From Amanita rubescens (Eukaryota; Basidiomycota; Agaricomycetes; Agaricales; Amanitaceae), in contig WION01000109.1 of NCBI GenBank assembly GCA_015039365.1, forward strand, positions 62,001 to 126,000: a stretch of 64,000 nt of DNA. The letters are read 5' to 3'. Under the pieces are notes generated by a model. The model saw only the letters and a program-made list of their open reading frames with translations. It was not told the DNA's origin and did not search any database. Below are positions 45,096 to 53,394 of this stretch, in pieces (position 1 is the stretch's first letter; each line of letters begins with the position of its first letter). A program made the translations under genes and the position numbers.

Positions 45096-45549
45096 TGTTA
45101 CGAACTCGTTAATCTCAACCTAAGTTGCAACGGCAACTCTAGTCACGATTACAAGTCTTAAGTCAAACGTTAAGATTATAAGTTCAATACTAAGTCAAGA
45201 CGTTGACTTAGGATCTGAGGACGATTGTGGTAGATGAGTTTTAAGAGTAAGATTATATCGTCAGACGACGATAAACAGCTAAGTCGAACTTAGGGTTCGA
45301 CTCTAGAATACATGCGGTATTTATACTAGCAAGTACAATGAGACGTACTAATTAGTGAATAATGGTAAGTACGGAAGTAAGTACAAGGACGGCGTCATAT
45401 GTGGAATAAGGGATGGTATAATCAAGGAAACGAGTTAGTCCGTATGAATCGAGCATAAGGGAGACGACGAGTAAGGTATGCATAAAGAAAATAAACATGT
45501 CCGACGTATCATGTAAGCATAATGCGGGAGTCCGTACCGTGTTGTAACA
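45096..45549 (-). repeat. Gypsy-1 3' LTR
   Basis: 454 bp, same sequence as 52785-53238 by eye. TATAAATA on the transcript strand lies at 45325-45318. Confidence 0.95.
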
Positions 45550-45566
45550 CTAGCTCTCCCCTACGT
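45550..45566 (-). promoter_or_regulatory. Gypsy-1 polypurine tract
   Basis: The minus strand reads GTAGGGGAGAGCTAG immediately before the 3' LTR, fitting a plus-strand primer. Confidence 0.65.
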
Positions 45567-45589
45567 TGTTGACCGCAACAACAAAACGT

Positions 45590-47341
45590 TCAGGTGTTCA
45601 TGTTGTGCATGGCGTCGTCGTCGTGCTGATAGCCGTAGTCGCCGTAAAGATCGCAGGCGTCGTCGTCGGCTCCATCGCACTGTCGTCTGTTGACGCATGC
45701 CTGGCACTGTGACGCGTGGTGTGCCTTCTTTTTTCCCTTCTTCTTCGGCTGATGAGGGCGGCGGCTAGTGGAAGCGGGGGTATTGGCGGCATCTGTGGTA
45801 ATTCGAGAACGTCCTTTCTTCTTAGTGGAAGGACCGGGCGTCGGATCGCGTCGGCGCGTGGGAGCGCGTGGAGGTAGAGTAGACATAGGAGGAATTGCAG
45901 TAGCAAGATGGTGATCCTCAGAGGCATGTTTACCTCGGCAGTGAATGCAGCGGTTGTAGCGGTGGGGGCGTTGGTTGGCGGCATTGGTCATACTGCGGGT
46001 CGTAGGTCGTCGAGAAGGCGGAGTGTCGTGTCGTCGAGAAGTGGGGACAGGAATATTCCAGACTCCGTGGCGAATAACGGTGGTGGTTGGGGGTGATGCG
46101 GATCGAGGAGGAGGAGGAGCCTTCTTATCTCGTTTCGGTTCTTCCTCAATGAGATCGCCTGTTGTACGGATTCGGCGATGAAGATCGAGATCGCTGATCG
46201 CATTATTGATCTGCGCAATGTGGTCGCTAGTGAGTTGATGCAGGGGAACTCCGTCTGCGAATTCGGCTGTAGTCCATTCTGTGTCTCCTTGGATACTGGA
46301 CAAGAGGTCTCGGATCTTTCCGGTGAGGCACCAGATCTCTCTCGATTTACGATCTGTCTCCATAATGCATCTAGTTGCTCGGTGTCGGTCGGGTGTAGCT
46401 TCGGTAGCGCGAAACCAATGATTGACAGCGATGCGGTTATTCTGATCGTGAGGCTGTATTTTTAGTCCAAACCTTTGATCGTCGACGCTTTCTATAGCAA
46501 GGATGATATAGCGCTCGATGTCAGCCGTGAGAAGTCGTCGTAATAGATCTATCGCCAGTTGATCTAGGTTTCCTCCTTTCGGATGAATGTCTTCCCAGTA
46601 TAGTGACGTAACGTTTACAAACGTTTCGATTAAATCGGCACAGTGATAGTTGTACTGATCTCGGGCTTGACCGGCAAGGGTAGTGGCGGTTCGGAAATCC
46701 ATGAGAAGTCGCCAGACTCGAGCTATCCTTTCTTGGTCGAAGGCGTCAACCTGTAATCTAGCGGCGTTACAGATTAGAGTGACGCGGTCTCTAACCTTGG
46801 TGTAAGTAGTAATTCCGTGATAACTGAGATAGAGATCGGGGGTGGTTCGTATGATGGGGCCAGCCATATCGCGGTTAATCCCATCTGTACCGTGACTCTG
46901 GTCGTTGCCTCGAATAGATTCGTTATGAGATTGAGTCGAAGTGTGACCGGCAAGTACCGTCTCTCTATGTAAGGTAACGCTAATGTCTTCAGCGTTTCTA
47001 GGTGGGATCGGTCGGCTATTGCGATCTTCCGTAATTCGTCCAGGTACAGCCAGAGTTTCTGATGTTCCGTGATGGGTTTCCTGGGTTTCGGTGGGAGTGA
47101 CCGGGATCGTTTGAGACGAGGTTTGATCGGAAGATCTGTAGGGAACATCAACGAAGTCGTTCGGGTCAATGTCTTCTTCGTCGGTGTCGGTGGTATGAAG
47201 AACGAGTCGAGGTCGGTGGGGTTCAGTGGTGAATCGGGTGTCGATATTCTCTCCAGCGTAGAATTCAGACCAGGGGAAGTGCTGAACGGCGTCGGTGGTG
47301 TCGTTTCCATTTTGCATAATAACTTGGTATGTGAATGACAT
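45590..47341 (-). CDS. Gypsy-1 third ORF (env position), unknown function
   Basis: 583 aa from ATG 47341 (MSFTYQVIMQNGNDTTDAVQ). The pol stop TGA ends at 47343, so stop and start are one base apart (TGA-A-ATG). The N-terminal 170 residues are polar and acidic. A helical block follows (ERIARVWRLLMDFRTATTLA; LDQLAIDLLRRLLTADIERY), resembling the size of a Gag-type fold. The C-terminus is basic and Arg/Pro-rich with a CIHCRGKHASEDHH zinc-knuckle-like motif near 485 and a second Cys cluster CQACVNRRQC. No signal peptide or membrane anchor is seen, so it is not an envelope protein. It may be a second nucleocapsid-like or regulatory protein; I know no named match. Confidence 0.8.
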   Translation of the reverse strand: MSFTYQVIMQNGNDTTDAVQHFPWSEFYAGENIDTRFTTEPHRPRLVLHTTDTDEEDIDPNDFVDVPYRSSDQTSSQTIPVTPTETQETHHGTSETLAVPGRITEDRNSRPIPPRNAEDISVTLHRETVLAGHTSTQSHNESIRGNDQSHGTDGINRDMAGPIIRTTPDLYLSYHGITTYTKVRDRVTLICNAARLQVDAFDQERIARVWRLLMDFRTATTLAGQARDQYNYHCADLIETFVNVTSLYWEDIHPKGGNLDQLAIDLLRRLLTADIERYIILAIESVDDQRFGLKIQPHDQNNRIAVNHWFRATEATPDRHRATRCIMETDRKSREIWCLTGKIRDLLSSIQGDTEWTTAEFADGVPLHQLTSDHIAQINNAISDLDLHRRIRTTGDLIEEEPKRDKKAPPPPRSASPPTTTVIRHGVWNIPVPTSRRHDTPPSRRPTTRSMTNAANQRPHRYNRCIHCRGKHASEDHHLATAIPPMSTLPPRAPTRRRDPTPGPSTKKKGRSRITTDAANTPASTSRRPHQPKKKGKKKAHHASQCQACVNRRQCDGADDDACDLYGDYGYQHDDDAMHNMNT

Positions 47342-47342
47342 T

Positions 47343-50300
47343 TCAGAGTTTCCTTCGTCTTTTATATTCTAGAAGGAGGTCTTCCATATGCGTCAAGTTA
47401 TTTTCTGGTTCCCATGTGTTTTCGCTGGTGTCATAGCCTTTCCACTTTACTAGGAATTGTAATTTCCCTCTGAACTTGCGATGTGCAAGCAGTGCTTCTA
47501 CTTCGTATTCTTTTTCTCCTTCGATCAGATCGGGAGGGGGCCTTGTTTCTGTTATTCCGTGAAAGGAAGTTTCTTTGAACGGCGTTAGTAAGGCGGCGTG
47601 GAATACGTTATGAATTTTCCATTGTCTTGGTAGTGTGAGACGATATGTCACTGGTCCTAAGACTTCTTTGATGGAAAAGGGACCTTCTCGTTTAGGTGCG
47701 AGCTTTCTGCTCTGATAAGGAATCTTCAGGTTCCTAGACTCTAACCATACTTTGTCATTGACTTTGAACGGTTTAGTCTTTCTCGTTGTTCTTTCCATCA
47801 TCTTAGCTCGTGCTAGATCATGTGCGGCGAGTGCTTCTTCTCGTGCGCGGAACAAGGAGTTGATGCGGTTATCGGCGGTTGGTGTATTTGTCTTGTTTGA
47901 GACAAGGGGAAGTGCAACCGGGGATGTTCCATACATCAATTGAAAGGGTGATTGTTTCAACGCTTCATGAGTACGTGAATTATGCGCGAATTGTGCTATT
48001 GGTATTATCTTGTTCCAAGTATCTGGTTCATAGGCACAGAATATTCGGAGATAAGCTTCTAATTCGGCGTTATATCGCTCCGTTTGTCCATCAGTTTGTG
48101 GATGGAAGGCGGTACTCATTTTGTGTTTGATCTTTAATGAGTCCATTATGCCGTTAAAGACATGTGATGCGAACTGTGGTCCTCGATCGGAGATCATGAC
48201 GTCGGGTAAACCGAAGTTTTTGAATACATTCCGAATGTAGAGGTCGGCGGTTTCGTCGGCGGTGATAGTTTTGTTACAAGGCATGAGAATTACTCCCTTT
48301 GTAAGTCCTTGATCGACCACGATAAAGATAGAATCAAAACCGTCACTTATGGGTAAGTCGGTTATGAAATCCATGGTTATTTGTTGGAAGGGTCGGTGTG
48401 CATGAGACTTGATTGGCATCAGAGGTGCGGCGGTAGGGTGGGTATTTGATTTCATTTGTTGACATGCCGTGCATCCGTCAATAAACTGTTTAACCATTTT
48501 AGACATTAATGGCCACCAGTAGTATTCCTTTAATAAGGCTAGTGTTTTGAAGAAACCGGGGTGTCCGCTTGTTGGTGATTCATGAAAATCTCTAATAATA
48601 TCTCGGCGAAGATCGGTGTCAGGAGGGATAAAAGATTTCCTTTTGTATAGGATTAATTCGTTGTCGAGGGTCCAATCAGAAAGGGCTGTTCGTAAAGGCG
48701 GTGTTCCTTTTTCTTTTAGGCATTTCTTGATTGATTGAGCGAATTCATCTTTGACAGTTATTTCTATTGCTCTGTCACGGAGATCTTCGGCGATCGTGCG
48801 AACAAAGAGTTCTTTTGGGAGCATTGTTATTAACTCTTCTGGTTCATCTTTTGTCATATGATCGGGTCGGCGGGATAGAGCATCCGCTATTATTAATTTT
48901 GCTCCAGGAACGTGCGTTAATTTAATATTAAATCGAGACAAGTCATTCCACCATCGTGCTTGGCGGTTTGTAAGACGTTGTGGTTCTCGATAGTAGAGTA
49001 GGTTCTTATGGTCGCAATGAATAATGACAGGGTGTTCTGCTCCTTCAAGCAGGTATCTCCATTCGTTGTAAAGAGCGTAGTAAATGGCGAATAATTCTCG
49101 GTCGTAGATTTGCCATCGTGTTTCAGTCGGTGTTAAAGCGTGGGATAGGTATCCGCATGGGTGTAAGTCGCCATTGTCATCTTTTTGCATAAGAACTGCT
49201 CCGATAGCGCGGTCTGATGCGTCCGTTTGTAGAATGAAAGGTTTGTTAACGTCGGGCATCATTAAGACAGGCGCGGATGTGAAGCGTTCTTTTAATAGAT
49301 CAAATGCGACTTGGCATTCTGCGGTCCATGTCCATAATTTGTTTTTCTTTGTTAGGTCGTGCAGGGGTCGTGCAAGATGGGCGAATCCGAAAATAAACCT
49401 TCGATAGTAATTTCCGAATCCTAAAAAGGATCTAACCTGTTTAACGGTAGAAGGGGTTGGCCAGTCCCTGATTCCGGCAAGTTTGATCGGGTCCATTTTT
49501 ATTGTATTTTTGGATATGACGGTGCCTAGAAAATCAACTTCTTTGGCAGCGAATTTACACTTTTCAAGCTTGAGGTAAAGATCGTGTTTCTGTAATCGTT
49601 CAAGTACTTGTTTTGTTCGAATCTCGAGTTCTTCTTTAGTGCGCGCATGTATTAGCATGTCATCCATGTAGATGACGAGCCATCCTTTTTCTGTAAAATC
49701 CCTGAAATAATCGTCCATCATAGCTTGGAACGTTGCCGGTGAATTTCGTAATCCAAAGAACATGACGTTAGGTTCAAATAAACCTCGATTGGTGATAAAG
49801 GCGGCTTTCCATCTGTCAGATTCTTTGATTTGAACGTTATTATATCCCCAACGGATGTCCAATTTCGTAAAGTATTCCGAATCTTTGAGTTTAATCATAA
49901 GATCGGAGATAAGGGGTAATGGATATGCGTTTGGTTTAGTGTATTCGTTCAAATATCGATAGTCTTGGCAGGGTCGTAGTTTTTGTGCTTCTTTCTTTTC
50001 TACAAAGAAGAAGGGTGATGCCTGCGGCGATTTCGATGGTCTGATGTAGCCTTTTTCAACATGTTCTTTGATCCATTCGTCCAGTGTGTTCTGCTGTTTC
50101 GGAGATAAGGGATAGATTTTTCCTCTTTTTGGTATGAAATCATCGCGAAGTTCTATCTGGTGATCCCAAGATCGGCTTTCCGGGAATCGTTCACTTGCTT
50201 TTTTCTCGAATACATCTTTCCATGCCGAGTATTCAGGAGGGAGCGTGTAAACCTCCTCTGTTTGATGGTATTTGTGTTCCATTTGTTGAGCTGGTGTATA

Positions 50301-50939
50301 TCGTGCGATAGTTACTTGGTCGTATTCGTCTTCTGACCAGCTTCCTATATCCTCAAATGTATGCATGTTCCATCTGTGATCTGTCGTCTGTGATCCTTTG
50401 TGTGACATCAAATATCCGATGACGAGATCTTCTTCCCATTCAGGCATAGCTATTCTGTCAATCTGTTGACAGATGCTCCGAAGTGATGCCTTGATCTTGT
50501 CCTGTTCAGAGTCTCGGAACTCTAGAGTCTTTTCTTTCCAATTTACGTCAGGGTTATGCTTCTCTAACCAAGGAAGCCCCAGTATAACCGTTTGTTTTCC
50601 TATTGCTGATACGTAAAACCATTCAGTCATGCGTTTTCCGTTCATTTCGAAGGTGATTAGACATTGTTCATCAATTTCTCCTTCTTTGTTTATGGTGCCA
50701 TCGACGTTATAAACTCTAATTGGTCGTGGAGTTTTTCGTTTTCTCCATTTGTGTGCTATCCTTTTGTCGATAAATATCCCTTCGGCTCCGCAGTCGATAA
50801 GGGCAACGAGGTTTTCAGTGTCATTTTCAGTTTCAACTTTGATAGGGACAGATAATCTTCGTTTCGAAATAGATTGTACTGTTACATGAGATATATCGAG
50901 AGTTGAATCTGGTGTGTCTGAGACTTCATCCACTGTCAT
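47343..50939 (-). CDS. Gypsy-1 Pol (protease, RT, RNase H, integrase, chromodomain)
   Basis: About 1,198 aa from ATG 50939, which lies 11 nt after the gag stop. The protease centre near residue 50 reads LIDCGAEG, with Cys where Ser or Thr is usual. The reverse transcriptase has YPLPLISDLM, FFGLRNSPATFQ and active site YMDD (about residue 430). RNase H has FILQTDASDRAIGAVLMQ and DHKNL. The integrase has an HHCC finger (GHPGFFKTL; CTACQQMKS), MDFITDLP, ISDRGPQF and TDGQTERYN. A GPY/F-like region follows, then a C-terminal chromodomain (LQFLVKWKGYDTSENTWEPE), which in chromoviruses guides insertion toward marked chromatin. The pol frame is -1 relative to gag and is also open upstream across the gag stop, so expression could be by frameshift or reinitiation. 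Confidence 0.95.
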   Translation of the reverse strand: MTVDEVSDTPDSTLDISHVTVQSISKRRLSVPIKVETENDTENLVALIDCGAEGIFIDKRIAHKWRKRKTPRPIRVYNVDGTINKEGEIDEQCLITFEMNGKRMTEWFYVSAIGKQTVILGLPWLEKHNPDVNWKEKTLEFRDSEQDKIKASLRSICQQIDRIAMPEWEEDLVIGYLMSHKGSQTTDHRWNMHTFEDIGSWSEDEYDQVTIARYTPAQQMEHKYHQTEEVYTLPPEYSAWKDVFEKKASERFPESRSWDHQIELRDDFIPKRGKIYPLSPKQQNTLDEWIKEHVEKGYIRPSKSPQASPFFFVEKKEAQKLRPCQDYRYLNEYTKPNAYPLPLISDLMIKLKDSEYFTKLDIRWGYNNVQIKESDRWKAAFITNRGLFEPNVMFFGLRNSPATFQAMMDDYFRDFTEKGWLVIYMDDMLIHARTKEELEIRTKQVLERLQKHDLYLKLEKCKFAAKEVDFLGTVISKNTIKMDPIKLAGIRDWPTPSTVKQVRSFLGFGNYYRRFIFGFAHLARPLHDLTKKNKLWTWTAECQVAFDLLKERFTSAPVLMMPDVNKPFILQTDASDRAIGAVLMQKDDNGDLHPCGYLSHALTPTETRWQIYDRELFAIYYALYNEWRYLLEGAEHPVIIHCDHKNLLYYREPQRLTNRQARWWNDLSRFNIKLTHVPGAKLIIADALSRRPDHMTKDEPEELITMLPKELFVRTIAEDLRDRAIEITVKDEFAQSIKKCLKEKGTPPLRTALSDWTLDNELILYKRKSFIPPDTDLRRDIIRDFHESPTSGHPGFFKTLALLKEYYWWPLMSKMVKQFIDGCTACQQMKSNTHPTAAPLMPIKSHAHRPFQQITMDFITDLPISDGFDSIFIVVDQGLTKGVILMPCNKTITADETADLYIRNVFKNFGLPDVMISDRGPQFASHVFNGIMDSLKIKHKMSTAFHPQTDGQTERYNAELEAYLRIFCAYEPDTWNKIIPIAQFAHNSRTHEALKQSPFQLMYGTSPVALPLVSNKTNTPTADNRINSLFRAREEALAAHDLARAKMMERTTRKTKPFKVNDKVWLESRNLKIPYQSRKLAPKREGPFSIKEVLGPVTYRLTLPRQWKIHNVFHAALLTPFKETSFHGITETRPPPDLIEGEKEYEVEALLAHRKFRGKLQFLVKWKGYDTSENTWEPENNLTHMEDLLLEYKRRRKL

Positions 50940-50950
50940 GAGTCCCACTG

Positions 50951-52693
50951 TTAAAAATCCTCGTTATCATCGGCAAGAGATAGTAATAGATCATTCTTTT
51001 CGTCGGTTGACATCCCTTTCATCAGCGCTCGGATGTTCTTGGTGTAATTTGGTTTAGACTCTCGGACTTCTTCTTCTTCCCAATTTCCGTCACCATCATT
51101 TGATGTGGCTCGAATGTGACGTTTGGGCGTGAATCCTCTTTTCCTCCCTCCTTTAAATCGGCCTTTCCCTTTGTTTCTTTTCTTCTTCGGGCATTGCCCT
51201 GACATGTGTCCTTTGATTCCGCAGATAAAACATAAACCGTCTTTGATGTAACGTTCTCTTTCTTCTTTGGACATAGATCTGATCATAAGTTCTAGTTCTG
51301 GGTCTTCTTCTTGTTCTAGAAATTTATGATCGATCTGCATAGCCCATGATTCGTCGTTATGAGAGGATGATGAATGACCATTTCCAGATCGGGGGGAATA
51401 AGCGTATGAACGGGTTCGGATGTTGTCGAGTTTGATAGCAATGTCGTACCAATCTTGTAATGTTTTTGGGTTCATGAGCATTGCTTTTTCGAACTCGGGT
51501 GCTGTAAGTCCTTTTCCGAACATATGGAATGCTGCTTCTCCTTCAATTCCTGCTTTCGTGATTTGTTCCTTGAACTGATTGACGTAATTAGGCAAGGTCA
51601 TCTGTTTCTTTCCTTTCATAGACGATCTGTTCTGTAGATTGAGAATTTTCGTGTATGCATTTCCACTTGGATCCACTTCTCCCCAATCTGTCAAGAATGA
51701 CAGTTTAAATGCTTCCCAGTCATCAAATAAAGCAGGTCTCGTGATGCCTCCTTCGGTGGTGGCACGAGATTTTCGTAGTTCTGCTAATTTATTCTTTTTC
51801 CATTGTCTAGCTCCATCTGAGATTTTATTCAGGGCAGCAAGGATCTTTAAACGGTCTGTATTCATCCGTTCAGGATTCATGTCAAAGAAGATTTCGATAT
51901 CTTCTATGAACGTATTGGCATCCTTTCGCTTCCCTTTAAATTCAGGGAGATCTCCGATGAGACTAGGGGTTCGTGGGTTGGGTATAGGGTCTGTACTTCC
52001 TCCAGACATTCTTGGTGATGGTGGGGGTGATGGATCTCTGCGTGGTGGAGTTGGATCGGGTTTAGGTTCGTCTACTTCGATTCTGTCAGAGTCAAACGGG
52101 TCTTCTTCGTCCTTTTCTTCTTTAGGGTTCGAAGGACCTGATTCGGGATTGGTCGGTTGTTGGGCAGGTGTTGGTGTCGTTCCAACTGAAAGGTCACTGA
52201 GAAAATCAAGAGATAGATCGGGTTTTTGATCTGTTTCTTCTTCTTTCTCGGATTCACTATCGATTAGGCCAAAATTTGCTTTCTTTTTGCCTTTTGTAGT
52301 CGTCTGTATGGAAAGAAGAGTTTTCGGTCTTAAGTTTTCCGGTAGAGCATCAACAGTCCCTTTTATCCAAGTAGGGGTGTTGAAGTATTCGTTAGGGACA
52401 AAGTCTTGTGTTTCGGATGCTATCCAACGTTCTGTGAGGTGATCGAATCTGATGTGTTGTTCCTGAAGATATAGATCTGCGAAGTAATAGTATGATTCGT
52501 TCGGAGGTCTAGTTTCTTTTTGTGGTATCCAGAATTCTTGTTCTTTTACTGGATTCCCTCCTGTATCTTCCCAGATTCGTTTTGCACCGTTTAGTCTGAC
52601 GTAGTATCCGTCAAGAACGTAGTTCCCTTTACGATCTCGTGTAGCTCTATTTGGTGGAGCTCTCCAATCCGTTTTGACAACGTGGCCAGTAAC
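50951..52693 (-). CDS. Gypsy-1 Gag, start codon uncertain
   Basis: The frame is open from just after a TAG (52696-52694) to the stop at 50951, 580 codons. The first in-frame ATG is at 52009 (MSGGSTDPIPNPRTPSLIGD), giving 352 aa. However, the upstream 228 codons resemble the Gypsy-2 sequence at protein level (APPNRATR; EFWIPQ; RPPN; LPENL), so they are probably translated. The capsid part has LPEFKGKRKDANTFIEDIEI and FKLSFLTDWGEVDPSGNAYT. The zinc knuckle is CFICGIKGHMSGQC, followed by a Lys/Arg/Gly-rich tail. How the upstream part is initiated is unclear. Confidence 0.85.
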   Translation of the reverse strand, partial: VTGHVVKTDWRAPPNRATRDRKGNYVLDGYYVRLNGAKRIWEDTGGNPVKEQEFWIPQKETRPPNESYYYFADLYLQEQHIRFDHLTERWIASETQDFVPNEYFNTPTWIKGTVDALPENLRPKTLLSIQTTTKGKKKANFGLIDSESEKEEETDQKPDLSLDFLSDLSVGTTPTPAQQPTNPESGPSNPKEEKDEEDPFDSDRIEVDEPKPDPTPPRRDPSPPPSPRMSGGSTDPIPNPRTPSLIGDLPEFKGKRKDANTFIEDIEIFFDMNPERMNTDRLKILAALNKISDGARQWKKNKLAELRKSRATTEGGITRPALFDDWEAFKLSFLTDWGEVDPSGNAYTKILNLQNRSSMKGKKQMTLPNYVNQFKEQITKAGIEGEAAFHMFGKGLTAPEFEKAMLMNPKTLQDWYDIAIKLDNIRTRSYAYSPRSGNGHSSSSHNDESWAMQIDHKFLEQEEDPELELMIRSMSKEERERYIKDGLCFICGIKGHMSGQCPKKKRNKGKGRFKGGRKRGFTPKRHIRATSNDGDGNWEEEEVRESKPNYTKNIRALMKGMSTDEKNDLLLSLADDNEDF

Positions 52694-52767
52694 CTACGGG
52701 CTGGCTTTCCGGAAGTTCGTCGAAGTGTGTGTTATCAAATGCCAATGAATCGGTGTTCAGGCTTGTT

Positions 52768-52784
52768 GATAAGTTCGACTTAAT
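52768..52784 (-). promoter_or_regulatory. Gypsy-1 priming site, complementary to its own RNA 5' end
   Basis: The 17 nt next to the 5' LTR read ATTAAGTCGAACTTATC on the transcript strand. Thirteen of these (52782-52770) are the exact reverse complement of TAAGTTCGACTTA at 52981-52969 in the LTR, 33 nt after TATAAATA. No tRNA 3'-end match (TGG start) is present. This is the Tf1-type self-priming layout. Confidence 0.75.
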
Positions 52785-53238
52785 TGTTACGAACTCGTTA
52801 ATCTCAACCTAAGTTGCAACGGCAACTCTAGTCACGATTACAAGTCTTAAGTCAAACGTTAAGATTATAAGTTCAATACTAAGTCAAGACGTTGACTTAG
52901 GATCTGAGGACGATTGTGGTAGATGAGTTTTAAGAGTAAGATTATATCGTCAGACGACGATAAACAGCTAAGTCGAACTTAGGGTTCGACTCTAGAATAC
53001 ATGCGGTATTTATACTAGCAAGTACAATGAGACGTACTAATTAGTGAATAATGGTAAGTACGGAAGTAAGTACAAGGACGGCGTCATATGTGGAATAAGG
53101 GATGGTATAATCAAGGAAACGAGTTAGTCCGTATGAATCGAGCATAAGGGAGACGACGAGTAAGGTATGCATAAAGAAAATAAACATGTCCGACGTATCA
53201 TGTAAGCATAATGCGGGAGTCCGTACCGTGTTGTAACA
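52785..53238 (-). repeat. Gypsy-1 5' LTR
   Basis: 454 bp. TATAAATA is at 53014-53007 on the transcript strand, and the predicted RNA start is near 52981. No ATG occurs between that start and the priming site. Confidence 0.95.
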
Positions 53239-53243
53239 GTCAT

Positions 53244-53394
53244 TGTCATTTGTGGGGAGAAAGTGGGAGAAATATACTTCACCCGCAAGCCAAACGAAGA
53301 TGGTACATTTCCGCTGGGTCGTCGCGGTTACAAGGGGTCATCGCCCTTATGTACAATCGAAGCTAGCCGGTTAGCAAGATGTGATCCAAAGTAG
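53244..53394 (+). pseudogene. displaced 3' end of the KOW gene
   Basis: After the Gypsy target duplication the plus strand continues the KOW exon in phase: VICGEKVGEIYFTRKPNEDG, then FPLGRRGYKGSSPLCTI, stop TAG at 53392-53394. The block TFPLGRRG and the short C-terminus are typical of this family's end. Removing the element and one GTCAT copy rejoins the frame exactly. Confidence 0.85.

Larger units (their letters stand above)
45096..53238 (-). mobile_element. intact Gypsy (Ty3-type) chromovirus with third ORF
   Basis: The element is 8,143 bp. LTRs of 454 bp (45096-45549 and 52785-53238) begin TGTTA and end TAACA and are identical by eye. The target duplication GTCAT lies at 45091-45095 and 53239-53243. 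On the minus strand the order is 5' LTR, self-complementary priming site, gag, pol with chromodomain, third ORF, polypurine tract, 3' LTR. All main frames are open, so the insertion is recent. Confidence 0.97.

Noticed and set aside
46774..47310. 178-codon frame overlapping the Gypsy-1 third ORF in another frame on the same strand
   Set aside because: The 583-codon frame is far longer and begins at the coupled junction; the short frame has no start context or domain. Overlapping coding cannot be fully excluded.
45590..47341. Env-like glycoprotein
   Set aside because: The position fits, but there is no signal peptide, transmembrane segment or cleavage motif; the protein is basic with zinc-knuckle-like Cys/His groups.
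51639..52229. 196-codon plus-strand frame opposite Gypsy-1 gag
   Set aside because: Antisense shadow of gag; Ser-rich reading comes from the complement of Asp/Glu/Pro codons.
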